Part shown: in pieces, positions 33,183 through 47,035 of the stretch
Layout of the letters: the number at the start of each line of letters is the position of its first letter
Position numbering within the stretch: the stretch's first letter is position 1
From: Nansenia antarctica
Taxonomy: Eukaryota > Chordata > Actinopteri > Argentiniformes > Microstomatidae
Reading direction: 5' to 3'
DNA: 64,000 nucleotides
Assembly (NCBI GenBank): GCA_963989245.1
Contig: OZ022348.1
Span: 1,533,815 to 1,597,814 of the forward strand
Made by a program: the position numbers and the translations under genes
Notes under the pieces: generated by a model
The model's input: only the letters and a program-made list of their open reading frames with translations
Databases searched by the model: none
What the model was told of the DNA's origin: nothing

Positions 33183-35142
33183 TGTGGAGAGAGAAACAAT
33201 GAGACTCTAAAACACCACAGCGTTAAGTGATCATGTAAAAAAAAAAAAAAAAACATCTCGGCCAAGATTGAAACTGACACAGAATTGTGGAACAAGAACT
33301 GAAATGATATCAATACCAACCATGTGAACTTACAGAGACAAATGTTTGCTATCAAAGAACACAACATCCAATATTACATACAGTATACCAGCATAGAGCA
33401 ATTTGCTTGTTTCCAGGGTTCACAAACGAAATGTTTGTATTATTTAAATATATCTTGGGTTTAGTTTTTTGTTTGTTTTTAATTCCCTTCAATTCCCTCA
33501 CTTTTAATGGACCTCAGTCATATTCAAGCATCGGACTCAATGCTGATTCGCTGAAATCATTAGCAGCCCTGTCACAAGGAAACAAAAATACCACAAATAG
33601 TTGCTGGTCGGCGCTCTTCAAGTTGGCTTTAGGGACAGAATGATGAATTGACATAATATGTTTACTCTAGTCGCATGCATGTAGTAAAAACACAGAGTAG
33701 CCGACTCTTGGCTCTCTGAAACACTTGGAAAGGACAATGTCATATTTGGTGCTAAGAAGATCGCCTCAGATAAAGTGTCAAAGTGTATTTACAACTTGCA
33801 TGTACAAAAGACATGCATAACTTGACTGGAACTATGCAAACAGGGTGTCCTTCCTCAGTGTTAAAAAAAAGAAAAACAGTGCCATATTTGGCTGTTGTGC
33901 TAGTTCCTTCTGAATCTTTCGGAGGACAATGCCGTTACATAGTTCTTGACATTCCAAAAAGCACCATAATGTCCATCCTGAAAGAGTGAATCCAACAAGC
34001 TTAGGAACCCTGAGATCGTATCATGCTTCCTCTCCCATTAAACTCCATATTAACTCTAAACTAATAAGACGTCTCCACAGACTTTGTAATAAACTTTGAC
34101 TGGACTGGAAAAAAGAAAAATAACATCCATGTTGTTTCTATGTGTCCTTAGCAACGCAACAGAAAATGAGAGAATGGAGAATCGTGCAGATTGATCACCT
34201 GTGCCGATGATATCGACCAGACTCGACCAGACTATCTCAAGTGAAGCTGAAAATATGTGTCAGAGTTTATTTGGGGAGAGGGGGGTCCTTGTGCAACACT
34301 TTCTTGCTGTTGTGAAACAATATTAATGTGAGAAGGGACAGTATTTAATTACAGGGTCTCGTCCATCATCCCCAATAAGAGCCTATCTCAGTTGACTGGG
34401 TCCCTCTGGTGCAGCCAGTTAGTGTGGAAGACACACACACAGACACACACACACACTCTCGAAGATCTCCGGAAACAACTGATAATGGACACACACATAC
34501 ACATACACGTAATGTAAGAACAAAGAAACTAAAATGTCTAGAGCAACACACTGCCTGCCACCCTTACATGTGGCACACACACTAACTAACCACAGTACAC
34601 ATCAAACACATGACATTCACACGCACTTAGTCGGATACTCCTGTAAACGTATTGCCTCGCCATGTCAACGCTCTCAGTTACCCAGCATGCATCAGGATAA
34701 AGATGGGAATTTTACAAAGAGGATGACATTATCTATCCAGAAACACCCCAGGCCTCTCCTCGGTATGGGGAGTTTATTTGCCTTTGGGAGGTGAATATTA
34801 GACAACATTTCTTCAACACTTCAACTTATATTTACCAGCAAGAGCCAAAAAACTGTGGAGTGGCTGCCTTTCACAGCACCTGTCAGATTTATTAATGAAG
34901 AGAGATACTTCCAGAGCTGATAGAGTGAGGGGGACATGCCATCGCCCTGGACCAAGACAGAGAGAACAAACCTCTCCAGAGCTGCTGAGTCATTCAGATG
35001 TGAGATGTGTCAGAGACAGTTTCACAACACCACACTCCTACTACTCACTGCAACCTGCCAATGAGCCCATTCTGTCCCATCAATATCTTCTGCTCTCACA
35101 GCATAGAGACAAGAGACAGGAATGGGCTGCTGTGGGACTGAC

Positions 35143-35212
35143 CGAGAGAAAAAGAGAGAGAGAGAGAGAGAAAGAGAAAGAAAGAGAGAGACAGAGACAG
35201 ACAGAGAGAGAG
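35143..35212. repeat. (GA)n-rich tract
   Basis: An AGAGAAAGAGA-type purine tract of about 70 bp. Confidence 0.9.
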
Positions 35213-36102
35213 AGCTGGGAAATGATTGGATGGCTGAAAGGGCGCCAATGATAAGTAAGGCAGACGTGAAAAAAAACAAAACGTGTGATGCTGAGTCTGA
35301 GCATTCATGCTAAAACACACGCACATTCTTTTCGCAGGTGTCACCTTATGACAACACGTAACTATAACTCATACACCGCCTACACAACTGTCATGTCTCA
35401 CCATAGAGCAATGCTGGGTTAGGGTTAGGACCCTTCATTTGGGATGTGTCATCATCGGATTGCCCTATATGGCCACTGTGGCACTTCTGAATGTTTTTCG
35501 ACTCGCTCTGTCTCTGCTCCCTCATCCACTGTGGCTCGTTCCTCACCGTTGGCTCCATTCACCTGGACGACCGAATGAAACTCACTCCCTCATCAAATAG
35601 TCAGGAGATTAAATTGCCCAGCTTTGTCAGTTCTTTTGATTTATCAATTATTCAAGCCGGGTTGCAGTGAAAGGGAGCTCCCACTCTGGGGATTTGTTGA
35701 AACTGAGAAAGTGCCACAAGTGCCACAAGCGCTCAGAGTCACACAGACCTACCGGTGAACCTGTTGAAATGATACCGAACTGGATCTTTTGTCTCACAGA
35801 GGTCTATTTCACAAGCAGAGATGATATAATACAACAACAGTTCGAGTGTTTGAGCTGAATTAAAAAATAATGGGGTGGGGACATTGTATCTTACTCCACT
35901 GAATCGAGGACTCGTAAACTTAATCAGTTGAACAATGTTTAACCAAAAAAAACATCCAAGAAGCCAAAAAATACTGTGAAACACGGTTTATTTTGGATGA
36001 ATAGCCAAACCCCATGTTCTGATATAATGTGACTTTAAACCAACATAATCGTCTATTTTAACGATTTGTGTTTTAACAGACAATGCAATGAAAGCAAAAC
36101 CT

Positions 36103-36176
36103 CCATCTACATGTCTCAGATCCATCTACATGTCTCAGATCCATCTACATGTCTCAGATCCATCTACATGTCTCCC
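36103..36176. repeat. 19-bp tandem repeat, about 4 copies
   Basis: Units start at 36103, 36122, 36141 and 36160, each CCATCTACATGTCTCAGAT; the fourth diverges at its end. Confidence 0.95.
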
Positions 36177-36885
36177 ATGTACCTCAGATCCACCCTCTAC
36201 CCAAACCCCTTGGCCATGTGACGTATGAGGGAAAGGTCAATCCGGCGGTGGTTGGGAAGTCAAGTGTGAGCAGGAGAATGAAAAGAACCGAGCAGTAAAC
36301 AGGCCGTAAACACAAGAGGTAATAAAGCAAAAAGAGTAAAGTTGAGTGTGCGCAACTGTTCGTCCCCCCATTCCCACATTTCAAGCCTGTTCACCCTCTC
36401 CTCGCGTAGTCACGAAGCCCACCGCCTCTCCCTCCATGCAGGCACGGTTAAACAGAAAAGCCGCGGGAGGTGCCGTCTCTGGTGCTACTTATGGCCTCGA
36501 ACTAACCTCCAATCCTCCTGTTTTTGTAATGAAATTACTGCTAAGTGGTGCCTGCCACATGGGCACCGAATGTGAGATTGGCTCAGTGAGAGTGAAGGCT
36601 TTTAACAGAGTCTTTTTTCAGGGCCAGATTCTTCACATCAACAAACGCCGGCAACAGCAGCAGGCAAAGAGATGGGAGGCTGCGTGCTCTTTCACCCAGG
36701 CGTACAGTACAAGTACATGGGATGTTTGATTTACTTTTATTTTTATACACTCCCTTATCTCTGCGACCAAGCCGTAAGCTCTCATCACATTAGCCAAACG
36801 CCGCCCACAAGTCGATGATAGGGGAGACAAACACGATAACCAGCTGCCTCTAGACAACTGTCCAGGCAAACAAAAGTAGAGGATA

Positions 36886-37008
36886 AAGAGAGAGAGAGAG
36901 AGACAGAGAGAGACGGACAGAGAGAGAGAGAGAGTGAGACAGAGAGACAGAGAGACAGAGAGAGAGAGAGACAGACAGAGAGAGAGAGAGAGAGGAGAGA
37001 CAGAGAGA

Positions 37009-37040
<32 letters not shown>

Positions 37041-37118
37041 CGGACAGAGAGAGAGAGGACAGAGAGAGACACAGAGAGACAGAGAGCGAGAGAGAGAGAG
37101 AGAGACAGAGAAAGTGAG
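36886..37118. repeat. GA/GACAGA microsatellite
   Basis: A purine-rich tract of GA with GACAGA and GACGGACAGA interruptions, about 230 bp. Confidence 0.95.
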
Positions 37119-37708
37119 GGAATGATAGAGAAGAGGGTGAGTGGGGTGTAAAGTCTACACTGTTGTGCCCTTTTAGAATCTGCCCATCCTATCTGCACCT
37201 CCTTTTAATGTAAGGCAAGTAGGTAGCAGCCACATGCACCATGTGGGGCGTCTGCACAGATGTGTGTAGGAAAACACCTGGTCCGCCCACTGGCATGCTA
37301 CGGGAGCCGCAGCCATTTGGGTAATCACTTCCTGTGCTCCTGAACACACACACAAAACAGGGAAAGCTGGATGAAATGTGCTGCAGATGTAGGGCCTTCC
37401 TAGCTCGGTATAGAAGGGCACAGCATTTTCTCTCTCCTCCTCATCTTGGTCTCTCTCCCACTGAGTTCTCTCTCTACAAGCAAGATATTTCCTCTGTGTT
37501 CCCAAGAACACCCTGCCTCTGTCTAGTGTACATATAAAGCCTGAGACTATAGGGCTCCAACAGTTAGGGCTAGGCACGCTGAATCTCTGCCACATTATGC
37601 CTGCATACTGCACACCATGCTGACTTAGAGCAGCATGTATTATTGGTCTACTGAGGGGATGGGAAAATCAACTGCTGCATGCAGACCTCCACCTGCTCAC
37701 TCTAGCAG

Positions 37709-37733
37709 AGGGAGGGAGAGAGAAAGAGAGAGA

Positions 37734-37788
<55 letters not shown>

Positions 37789-37795
37789 AGAGAGA
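37709..37795. repeat. (GA)n microsatellite
   Basis: A GA tract, nearly pure between 37740 and 37782. Confidence 0.95.
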
Positions 37796-38247
37796 GGAGA
37801 ATGAATAAAGGAGAGATTGGGGAGAGGCAGAGATAGAGAGGAAGCAGGGAGCTTCTCAGTACCATTTTTATAAATGAACTGTCAAATTAATACTGCCACA
37901 TTTGCAGTGCCAAAATAAATGCTCACTTTCCGTGCACTCCATTCCCTAAATATCTATGATGCTTGAACCCCCACCAGCAGAACCAAACGCATGCCTCTAT
38001 ACAATCTGGATAAGCCTAATGGACCCAAATTGAGGTATTTAGGATGTCTCACATTTCAGACTTCCTCTAAAAAATAATGGTGAAACCTTTATTACACATA
38101 ATGAGTTGAAACTGTTGCTACTATACTGTATATACTGAGATGGGCCCTTTCTCAATATGCTTTTTAAACAAAATCATGCTCTTGCTCCAGACTCAGACTT
38201 TCTATTGGATAAGAATATCGAATTGAATAGTATGCATACAGGTCATG

Positions 38248-38402
38248 ATATTATTATTATAATTATTATAATAGTTATTATTCTTATTATTATTAACAAC
38301 AAGAACAATAAAAACAATAATAATAATAACAATAATAATAACAATCATAATAATAATTTGTTAATAATCGTAATAATCATAATCATAATCATAATAGTGC
38401 TT
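38248..38402. repeat. (ATT)n/(AAT)n low-complexity run
   Basis: ATT repeats run into AAC/AAT and then AATCAT repeats. The Ile- and Asn-rich frame is an artefact. Confidence 0.95.
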
Positions 38403-38616
38403 AATCTTATTTTTAAAATGAAGTAACTAATGTATAACAAAGTCATAAATATCTTATATGATGTGATGTAATTCATTTTCAATTATATCACTATGCCTAA
38501 AATCTGAATTACACACAGCTAACAACTATCTTCAAAGGAAATATTATTTATTCATTGTCTTTTCTAGTCATATACTAACTCCATCCACACAGAATGACAG
38601 AAGGAGCTGAACCCAC

Positions 38617-38683
38617 CTTTGCATTGCGAACCTCTTGTCCTCGATCCAGTGAGTTGTCGGGTCTCAAATTCCTTTTATATAAG
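38617..38683 (-). promoter_or_regulatory. candidate rspo1 upstream promoter and first exon
   Basis: On the minus strand a TATA box (CTTATATAAAAGG, 38683-38671) is followed about 25 nt later by ACTCACTGG and then a short segment ending CAATGCAAAG before a donor GTGGGT (38616-38611). This has the layout of a TATA promoter with a short non-coding exon 1, and points towards rspo1, 6.2 kb downstream. No RNA evidence is available. Confidence 0.25.
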
Positions 38684-41600
38684 AAGGCAAACTATCCCTA
38701 ACTTGTTTGGTTTCAAAGAACTCCTCCTACATGACACCTCCACATGAGAGGGAAAAGAGATACAACTTCTCTAGCATCATTTCTGAGAGGCAAATCGTTT
38801 CCTTTGTTGTATTTTATCATTTGGCTAAATATGCTGCCAACATACAACATGTGGGTTAAGTTACCCTCCCGGCTGCAATATGGCAATACAAATTGTGCAA
38901 TTTCTTTTTTTTTGTTCAAATTAATTTTAGAATATTCTTTCAAAACTAATCCCAATGACAAATGTTCGTTTTTCCTCTTTTTCTTTTTTTTCTCATTCAG
39001 AACAGTTATTTATAAAGAGTTCTCTTGCAAGTCAAGTCTACGGCAATTTCCACATAAATCCACGTTTAAGCGTCGGAAAGCATCCAACTCGGACAGTCAC
39101 CATCCCGGGATGTTTGCATCCAAGCCCTGGTGCATCAGACGTTACCATAGCCCCACCCCTCACACACTCACTCAGCTGAGAGACGAAAAACCTGAGGTGG
39201 AATAGTTGGAATGCAGTTGTTTGTTTATCAACAGCTTTTGTAAATAGGCTACTATTAACCCAATTATGCTGGAAAAAATTGGCTACCCAATTGCCTAACA
39301 TTTATAGTAGCGTCGCTGGACGGGATGCTGACATTGAGGTGAATCTCTAAGCACTATGCAAACCCCATGATAAAGCCTGCTGGACATGCTGTTGTGTCAT
39401 TTAGGCCCACATTAGATCAGGTCTAATCTTCATGATAGATATAAATTAGATTAGCTCTACATTAAATTGCATTGTTTTAGAGACCTACATTTTTACCTTT
39501 TATACTTCGTCAGTGCCTCGTAGCAAGTTCTAGTTGGTGTGAACAGGTCTGGTGCCAAGACTGGATGGTCTTGAAAGAAAAGCAAATTAATGGCTTGCAG
39601 TTTCAGGCCTAAGATATGTATACATTTCTTTGACATTTGTTTCTTCAAAGTCGCAAGAACTTCAGGTACCTTAATATTGTAGCCTATGTTAAATTTGATC
39701 TCTTGGTTATAAATACATTATGACATTCATTATGTTCCAGTCTACAGGCACCATTGAGTCTCTATTAAAGGTAGATTTTAAATAATGTGATCTTGAAAAT
39801 AAAATGTTGGTCCCTATTTATAATTTGTACTAATGTGCTTGCTTCCTTTTTAGCCTCTGTGAGTTTTGCTCAATGTTTAGAGAATCGCAAGTGAGGAGAA
39901 TGAACCACAAGACACAGTCTAGGATAGCAATTTGGTTCAAATATAAACAGAAATATATGATACCCACCACAACTCACACCCTGAGCCCAGTTGAAATCCT
40001 CTGTCAACATCCCTCTCCCCACATCCCTCTCTTCCACCATTCCCTCACCCTCCTCTGGTTGAGAATGCGTGACAATCACTAATAAGGAGCAGGAAAGTTT
40101 TCTAATGAGTTTTGGCCCACCAATCAACCTTAAAGACATTACCGTATTGTTTACACAATAACTGGCCTCATATAAAACCAACATTTCAGGACATGGAATG
40201 AGCTAAACGTGTTTCTTAGAAATAGGAAATTCCTTCATCATCTCATACACAGACATATCATACTCACAAACAGATGAAACATTTCCACCCAGCTCTACAT
40301 GGACAGACTTCAGAGCTGCCTATATATCAGGCTTAGATTAACATTAATCTCAACACAGTTTCCATTTCCTCATAATCCTACAGGGGGCCATAAACAGCAA
40401 TTTCTGGAGATTCTACAGAGCAATGATCCTTGTAAACGGTGAACTTGGGGTGTGAGGTTCCCAGTCTCCACAGGTTTTTCATTGGGGTTCAAACCACAAT
40501 GAGTGAGACTAAGAGAGAGATTTAAATACAAATGTTCAAAGCCTCTTTAAGCAGTATCCTAATTGTTTGATACATTAATGATAAGGAGAATGACACTACA
40601 GTATTCAAAAAGTAAGAAATAGAGGGAGGGAGAGGAAAGAAAGCTAAGATGTAACTTATAAGGCAATTCCACCTCATCTCATACAATGGTGCTTAAAAAA
40701 GGGTCTGAGTAAAAAAAAAAAAAAAGATAAATCTTTTTTAATACAGTTTTGTCCAAAGATCTGTGAAATTGATGTCCTGGCAGTATCGGGGTATTAGCAC
40801 ACAATAGTGATTCTTGCAGAAACAAGTCAGAAGAAAAATGTTCTTTCTCTAGTTTTCCTCTGTGAACCATACCGGTCTCTTCAGTTAAGAGGACATTAAT
40901 AATCCTTTATTGCTGTAATCCACCCCCCATGTGCTTAATCCAGTGAAGAATATTGTTGTCTTTGTGCCAAACTGAATACTGAAAGGCGTGCAATAGTGGC
41001 CATTATTGTATCTAGGAACATATGGTTTTCTTAAAGTATGAGTTTGTATGTTAGTAGAATTCACGGTTGATTCAAGACAGGCACAGTGACTATGAGGTAT
41101 TGACTGAAAAGCTCAAAAGCTGAGTCAATGCCAACTTCAAACAGTGTTATTAATGCTCTATACAATACAAGTGGCACAACATATTAACCAATACAGCACA
41201 TTTGATCAAAGTACAACTTTGTACTAACACAGTTACATACCCCCCACTCTCCATCCCATGTTAATTTCAAAAGATCAATCACAACGTCATTGTAGATGCA
41301 GATATATGATCTCATTAGGCAATTCACTTTGCTGCAATCAATTTGGAATTGAATGTCTCTCCGTAAAGGTGAGCACAATCTAATATTTAGTGAGCCACCC
41401 AAATACTAATTGGTGGAAAAAGCTGGCTTAGTTATTTGTGATTTGCAACATGTGGTTTGAGTTTGTGAGGGAACACCTATGTTTATCCTCAGACATGCTT
41501 GGCTTGTCTTTCCACCCTCGGTAAACCATAAAAAGATGCCTTAGTTCCCGAAGTGATTATAATGTGGTTGGGTCAGTACATTGTGGCTGTGACTGTGACC

Positions 41601-43300
41601 AATGAACAGCCATGCAGTAGATTGATTGAACTAAATGTTTCAAATTAGTCGTAAATGTATTGTCACAGTGACCAAGACTCTTTAATATGATCTAAGGCTC
41701 CCGCAGGCTGACCAGTTTGGCCCTGTACTCAATTCTTCAAGGCTCCATGTCTGTGCAACGGTCTGTCAACAGTGTTGCTCGTCAAGAAGTATCGTTTGAT
41801 TTGTTGGCGATTTGTTGGCAGATCATATATGGATTAATCAGTGTAATACAAAGTGGTCGAAATTTAGCGCAGTTTTGTAGGTGTTTTTGCACGGTTCTCA
41901 ACTTTGATTCCTTAGTTAATGTAATGGATGCAATGGTCCCATCGTGTTTGTTTAACAGCATCATAAGATAGCTTTATAGACTCTTGACAGTTAAACCCAG
42001 AGAATAAGACCTTACAAAACATAAATGCGGCAATAGAACTCATTTCACCACTTCCTTAGGTTACCACTGTTATTTTCACATTAGCAGAGAAAGAAAGCAA
42101 CTAACTAAGTAGCACAGACCTATGACATTAACTAGTTGCGCCAGCAATGCCAAATCGCTTTAAGTCGCTGTTAATGGCCATAATGGTCGTTTAGTCAAAC
42201 ACACATCCACTGCTATCCCTCTCAAAATGGGAGTGCCACACACATCCCTCTTCCTGCCAAGAGCCATCCCGAGGGAGCCGTAAAACTCAGACAGTCTTTT
42301 TGGTGTCAGATATAAGATGCTTATGCATGCAAATATTACAAAATGGACTTTATTAAGGTCATAATTTCTGTCATAGACTATCCGCCAACAGTAGTTAAGG
42401 TCGTGGTAATACCTCCAGGGTAGTCTGCAGCGGGACCGCTTTAACGAGGGGCCTGGGGATTAATGAGGCCTAATGATAGGTTTATGACTCCAACATCGGA
42501 CTGTTCAAAACAGCGGGACGTGAATGTCAGAATAAAATATGAGTGTTCTTCAAATCCATCACAAAAAAGGAAAATAATATCAACTAAGTGGCCAGAAAAA
42601 GAAAAAGAAACAAATTAAAAAAGGGATGGGGCGTGAAAATAAAGTACAATCCCTGTTGTTCACCATAGTAATAGCAAAAACATGCCTAGTTCTGAGGAAT
42701 AAGAGAACTTCATGAATATATTTATATATATGTATCAACTATAAATATATTTATGGGGTACTTATGACCTTTTATTATAGATAGTGATCTATAGTGATAT
42801 TGATCTTTCAGCAATTCAAACAGAACATTGGGGAACCATAATCATTGAAGATCATTTAAAACAGAGATGGATAAAAAAAAAGCTTGACTGCCTGCAGTTA
42901 ATTGTATCTTTCTGCCAAAAATTGGGAAAAACAGAGAGGGCTGTTTTTCATATGACATGTCATATTGCTCAAAAACTGAGATAATCTCATTGTGTTCAGC
43001 AATGAACCCTCAAGATAACTGTCAAGATAATAACATAAATAAATTGAGGTTTTGGTTTGGTAGGAATGCCATTTTTATTTTCTTTTTTTGACTCAAGCGC
43101 TACCTTCCAGAATACTGTCATATTCTCTGAAAGGTTGAATAAGAGCTCAGTGTCAGGCTTTTTTTCTATTATTTCACTTAAGCTCTACTCTCACCACTCC
43201 TGTGAACTTTGTACTCGGCCCCCTAAAATAAGATCTGCTTTTCCACTACTGCATGCAATGAACACACAGGTCTCGGTCAGTGAAGCTCAAACCTTCCTCC
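38684..43300. other. intergenic, no gene seen
   Basis: AT-rich unique-looking DNA without coding signal. I noted a short poly(A) at 40710 and an ATATAT-rich patch near 42716-42750, nothing more. Confidence 0.5.
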
Positions 43301-43389
43301 CCATACCAGGTGACATCACATCATACTAGGTGACATCACACCATACTAGGTGACATCACACCATACTAGGTGACATCACATCATACTAG
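43301..43389. repeat. 20-bp tandem repeat, 4.5 copies
   Basis: Units start at 43301, 43321, 43341 and 43361 (CCATACTAGGTGACATCACA and variants), then a partial unit. The TGACATCA core resembles a CRE/AP-1-like site, so the array might bind bZIP factors; this is only inference. Confidence 0.95.
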
Positions 43390-43721
43390 ACAAATCGGAG
43401 GACGGGCTTAATGTAATGTATGGAATGGAACATGATTCCACATTCCATTCCATGCAATGACAATGGCCCTGTTTTTTCATTTATACCCCCACCAGTCTCC
43501 ACTGGTTGGCAATCAAATAACCAAATTGTGATGAAGGCAATGAATGTTGTAAGATAGATAATACAGTCATCAGTTCTCCCTTGGGGATCAATTATTGTGC
43601 ATGTCGTTTGGAAAGTCTTATTGTTGCCAACTCTATTCAAAATCCCATGAGGTCATCTACATGTTGAGAATCCATTATGTCTGAATACATAATTTTACCC
43701 TGTCAAAGGAGACACATTTAT

Positions 43722-43930
43722 ATTTTAACCATTTAGCTGATGTTTTTATCCAAAGCGGGCGGTTTACAGTTAGAGATTACAAGGACACACTTCCTGGAGT
43801 AACTTAGGGCTAAGTGCACAAGGCTAAGTGCACTCAAGGGCACACTAGTGGTGGTGTTCCCAGGTGGGATTTGAACTCATGACCTTCTGATCACCAGTCC
43901 AGACACTATCATGCTATGTAAGTGTGCTCT
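43722..43930 (-). mobile_element. tRNA-derived SINE, copy 1
   Basis: Minus-strand SINE. On the plus strand it reads tail to head: TTTTTATCCAAAGCG, then CACTCAAGGGCACACTAGTG, then GGGATTTGAACTCATGACC, the complement of a B box. The 5' head with the A box is degraded. It has the form of fish V-SINE-like elements. Confidence 0.75.
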
Positions 43931-44327
43931 CTAACATGGCATGATGACATTGACAGATGGTGTGATTGTGATGTTTAGGATCATTTGTGCTGCTGGTGGT
44001 GGGTTGGTTATGTTATTCCAGTTAAATGTCCCTAACTTCTCTTTAGTCTTCTTCTTCCCAGAGTTTGAGGCTCATTGCCAACATTGCATTCTTGCTAATG
44101 TTTGATATCCGCAGACCTTAACCTCAGAGGTTAATGTGAAATGAGCTATCTACCCAGTCATCTGTGCAAGAATCCTCATTACCCCGTGCTATCATATCCA
44201 GAGTGCACACTAACTATAGCTCAATTTATATACTCACTTTGAATTACACAGATACAGCGCTGATCTGACCAGATTAGATGCTAATGGATGGCTGAACCTC
44301 TACTGCTTGGCACTGGCAATGCCATGT

Positions 44328-44855
44328 GTGACACGGTCTGGTGAGAAGGTCCGCATGTCGGCAATTCTCAAGTCACGCAAATGACTTTTCTGTGTGTTTT
44401 CCGTTTTTTTGCCCACTCAATATGACAACAATTTTAAGATTACTAAATACTTTTGAGTATTGGATTCACTGTATCGTCTGCCATAGGCTACTGGGTTAGT
44501 GACACATGACTTGTAAACAAACTTACGTTTCAGGACCTGTTCAAAAGCAAGGACTGTGTGATCATCTAGTTATGTGTAGTTATGTGTTTTTAGCATGTCG
44601 ATGTTCTATCAGCATGTTGTGATGTGCTAAACATGCAGTTAGATGTTCATAGCGATGTTCCATAGCTACTAGCAGCTGTTTTGTGTGTGTTTTGATTCAG
44701 AGCAAGTTTCTCCGGTATTTGGTTTGAGGTGGACCAACATTCAAATCAAGCATATCTTCTTCAACCATTTTCAGATTTCAATGTATGACACATCATTTGT
44801 GTCAAGCTTACTTGTCAATCTGCACTTTCAGGACTTTTTCACCAGACCCTGTCAC
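44328..44855 (+). mobile_element. TIR element (family C), copy 2
   Basis: 528 bp with inverted ends GTGACACGGTCTGGTGA and TCACCAGACCCTGTCAC (one mismatch). The interior matches 15160-15669 in the opposite orientation. No transposase and no clear target duplication. SINEs lie on both sides. Confidence 0.9.
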
Positions 44856-44983
44856 ATATCAGACATGTGTCTCATGGGGGGGGGGGGGGTCACAGTCCTT
44901 ACAGGATGTCAACGATAGCTAGCTGTGAAGTGTGGAAGAAGTCATTATCTGGCTATTGTGTGAAAAAGCTTGTGATCAATACA

Positions 44984-45180
44984 TTTTACATTTTGCAGAC
45001 ACTTTTAATCCAAAGCGATTTACAATTACTAATTACAGGGACATTCCCCCTGGAGTAACTGAGGGCAAAGTGCCTTACTCAAGGGCACACTAGTAGTGGT
45101 GTGGTTTCAGGCGGGATTTGAACTCACAACCTTCCGATCACAAGTCCAACTCACTATCCACTAGACCACCACTACCTCAT
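44984..45180 (-). mobile_element. tRNA-derived SINE, copy 2
   Basis: The same family as 43722-43930 but better preserved. It reads CAGACACTTTTAATCCAAAG, ACATTCCCCCTGGAGTAACT, GGGATTTGAACTCACAACC (B box complement) and CCACTAGACCACCAC (A box complement). Confidence 0.8.
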
Positions 45181-47035
45181 CTACTCACCACTACCTGATC
45201 AAGCAATGGCTAGTCAGTAACATTTCAGTAATCAATAGGGCTTCACTTATTGATTGATGTTATACATGACATATACAACATAGATTTGATTAATGTCAAC
45301 AAATGTCAGCCTTTATTATCTTGTTAAACCCACTGACACGTAATTCGCATCAAAGCAGTCAGGTCCTCCCAGACAGGTGCACAGTGTTTGTGTCAGTGTC
45401 GTAGAGTTGCCAGTACACTTCACTCACATTGGATTTTGATCCATAAAAAGGCCTTTTTTTATTTGAGATATAACTCGACCATTTTGGCTGAGGTATCATC
45501 AGGTTCTTTTTCTTTCCCCATCTCTACCTCTAAGCTGTGTCAGTGTATCTGCACATTTACCTCCTCGTGGTGACATGTCTGAAACATGTTTGTGTCGACA
45601 CTTCTAGTTTTTCCTCTACTCTGTAATCCCATCAAGAGCCGAGTTCTTCGCGATGATTTAACGGTTTCATTTCACAGGGCGTATTTCGGTCATTGAAACG
45701 ACTGATGGATTAGGGCTATGGAAAGGATAGAAGGAACATTGCTGTGAACAATGCTGGGGGACTTTGAAAAAAATTAGAAAACACCAAAAAAACATTGTGT
45801 GACAGAGTTAATCATGACAGCTATATTTTAATCTCTCTTTCTTCATCTGCAGCCAACTCAGTGTGACTACTTGGCTGACCCGTTATGCATCGCTGAAATC
45901 ATATAATTATGGATTTGCTCAAATAAAAAGAATTATGGAATTCAGTGTCAGTATTTTGAAACAACTTCTTCTTCTGATCGCTTTGATGTCTGATGCATTT
46001 GGCGAAGTGAGTGGGGGTGTGGGACATCTTTGCTGACAAAGTGTACCCTTATAATTGAATGCAGAGGGCATCTCCGTGAGTCAGACAAGCTTGTTGTTGA
46101 TATTGGAACCTGTGTGCTTCCAGCCCCCTCATGGCAGGGTGACAGACAGTCCCTCATGGCAGGGTGACAGACAGTCCCTCTTGACTGGTTTTGCAGCCCC
46201 CCCCCATACACACATGGCTTGAAAGGCATAATGGTCCAAACAGGGTGTGATGCAGACATCCTAATCCCCTTGGGGCCACATGTATTGTCTACAGTGATGT
46301 TAGTAGATCAACAGAGGTCTGCAGCATTTGCAGAAACGTTAATCTTTTCTGTTTTTTTTTCTTCTTCTTCCTATACCCTTCCCCCTCCCAAAACAAGGAT
46401 ATTTCTAGACCATAACCTAATTTTAAAGAGGTGGCCAATGAGAATCTGGCAAGACACATTTTTGCTTAGTAATGCCTGTGTGAGTGAGTTGGTAGGGGTG
46501 TTGAGAAGCGGTGGTTTCTCTTTCCTCCTCCCCCCCACCTGCTGGCTGATCTTTAGTCTCAACATGATGGATGATGTCCTGTACGTAGTGCACACTTTTG
46601 GCCAGACATCAATGAAGATATTATGGGGTCACATATGTATTTAATCTGTATTCCACACTTTCGATAAATCAATCGAGCCCTCCGACCTCGTATTGAACAG
46701 AAATCTATGACACAAGTGAAGACGTATTGATAATCTAGTTTAAGAGATCAGATGAAAATTCGTGAGTTGAAACAGATGTAAACATTATGCCATAGGTACA
46801 GAACATTTAATTCAGATCAGTAATAACATGTCATGTCATATGGAACACACGTGGACTAGGTCACATGACTAGGCCCGAGTAACAATCAATGTTTGCACAC
46901 TATTTGTGTTTACTGATGATCAGTCAAATCAGAGTTCTGCACTGTATGTTCCAATTCTCTCTTAATACTGATAATACCCAAAATATCCCAGATAATCATT
47001 TTCCAAATATGCAGGCAGTCATTACAGATAAATTA
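45181..47035. other. intergenic, one short tandem duplication
   Basis: No gene was found. A 25-bp unit is duplicated at 46126-46150 and 46151-46175 (CCCTCATGGCAGGGTGACAG core). Confidence 0.5.

Larger units (their letters stand above)
33183..38590. other. upstream of rspo1, no protein gene seen
   Basis: AT-rich DNA with several GA-rich microsatellites (35143-35212, 36886-37118 and 37709-37795, listed separately). No coding frame here shows domain signal or splice support. Confidence 0.5.
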
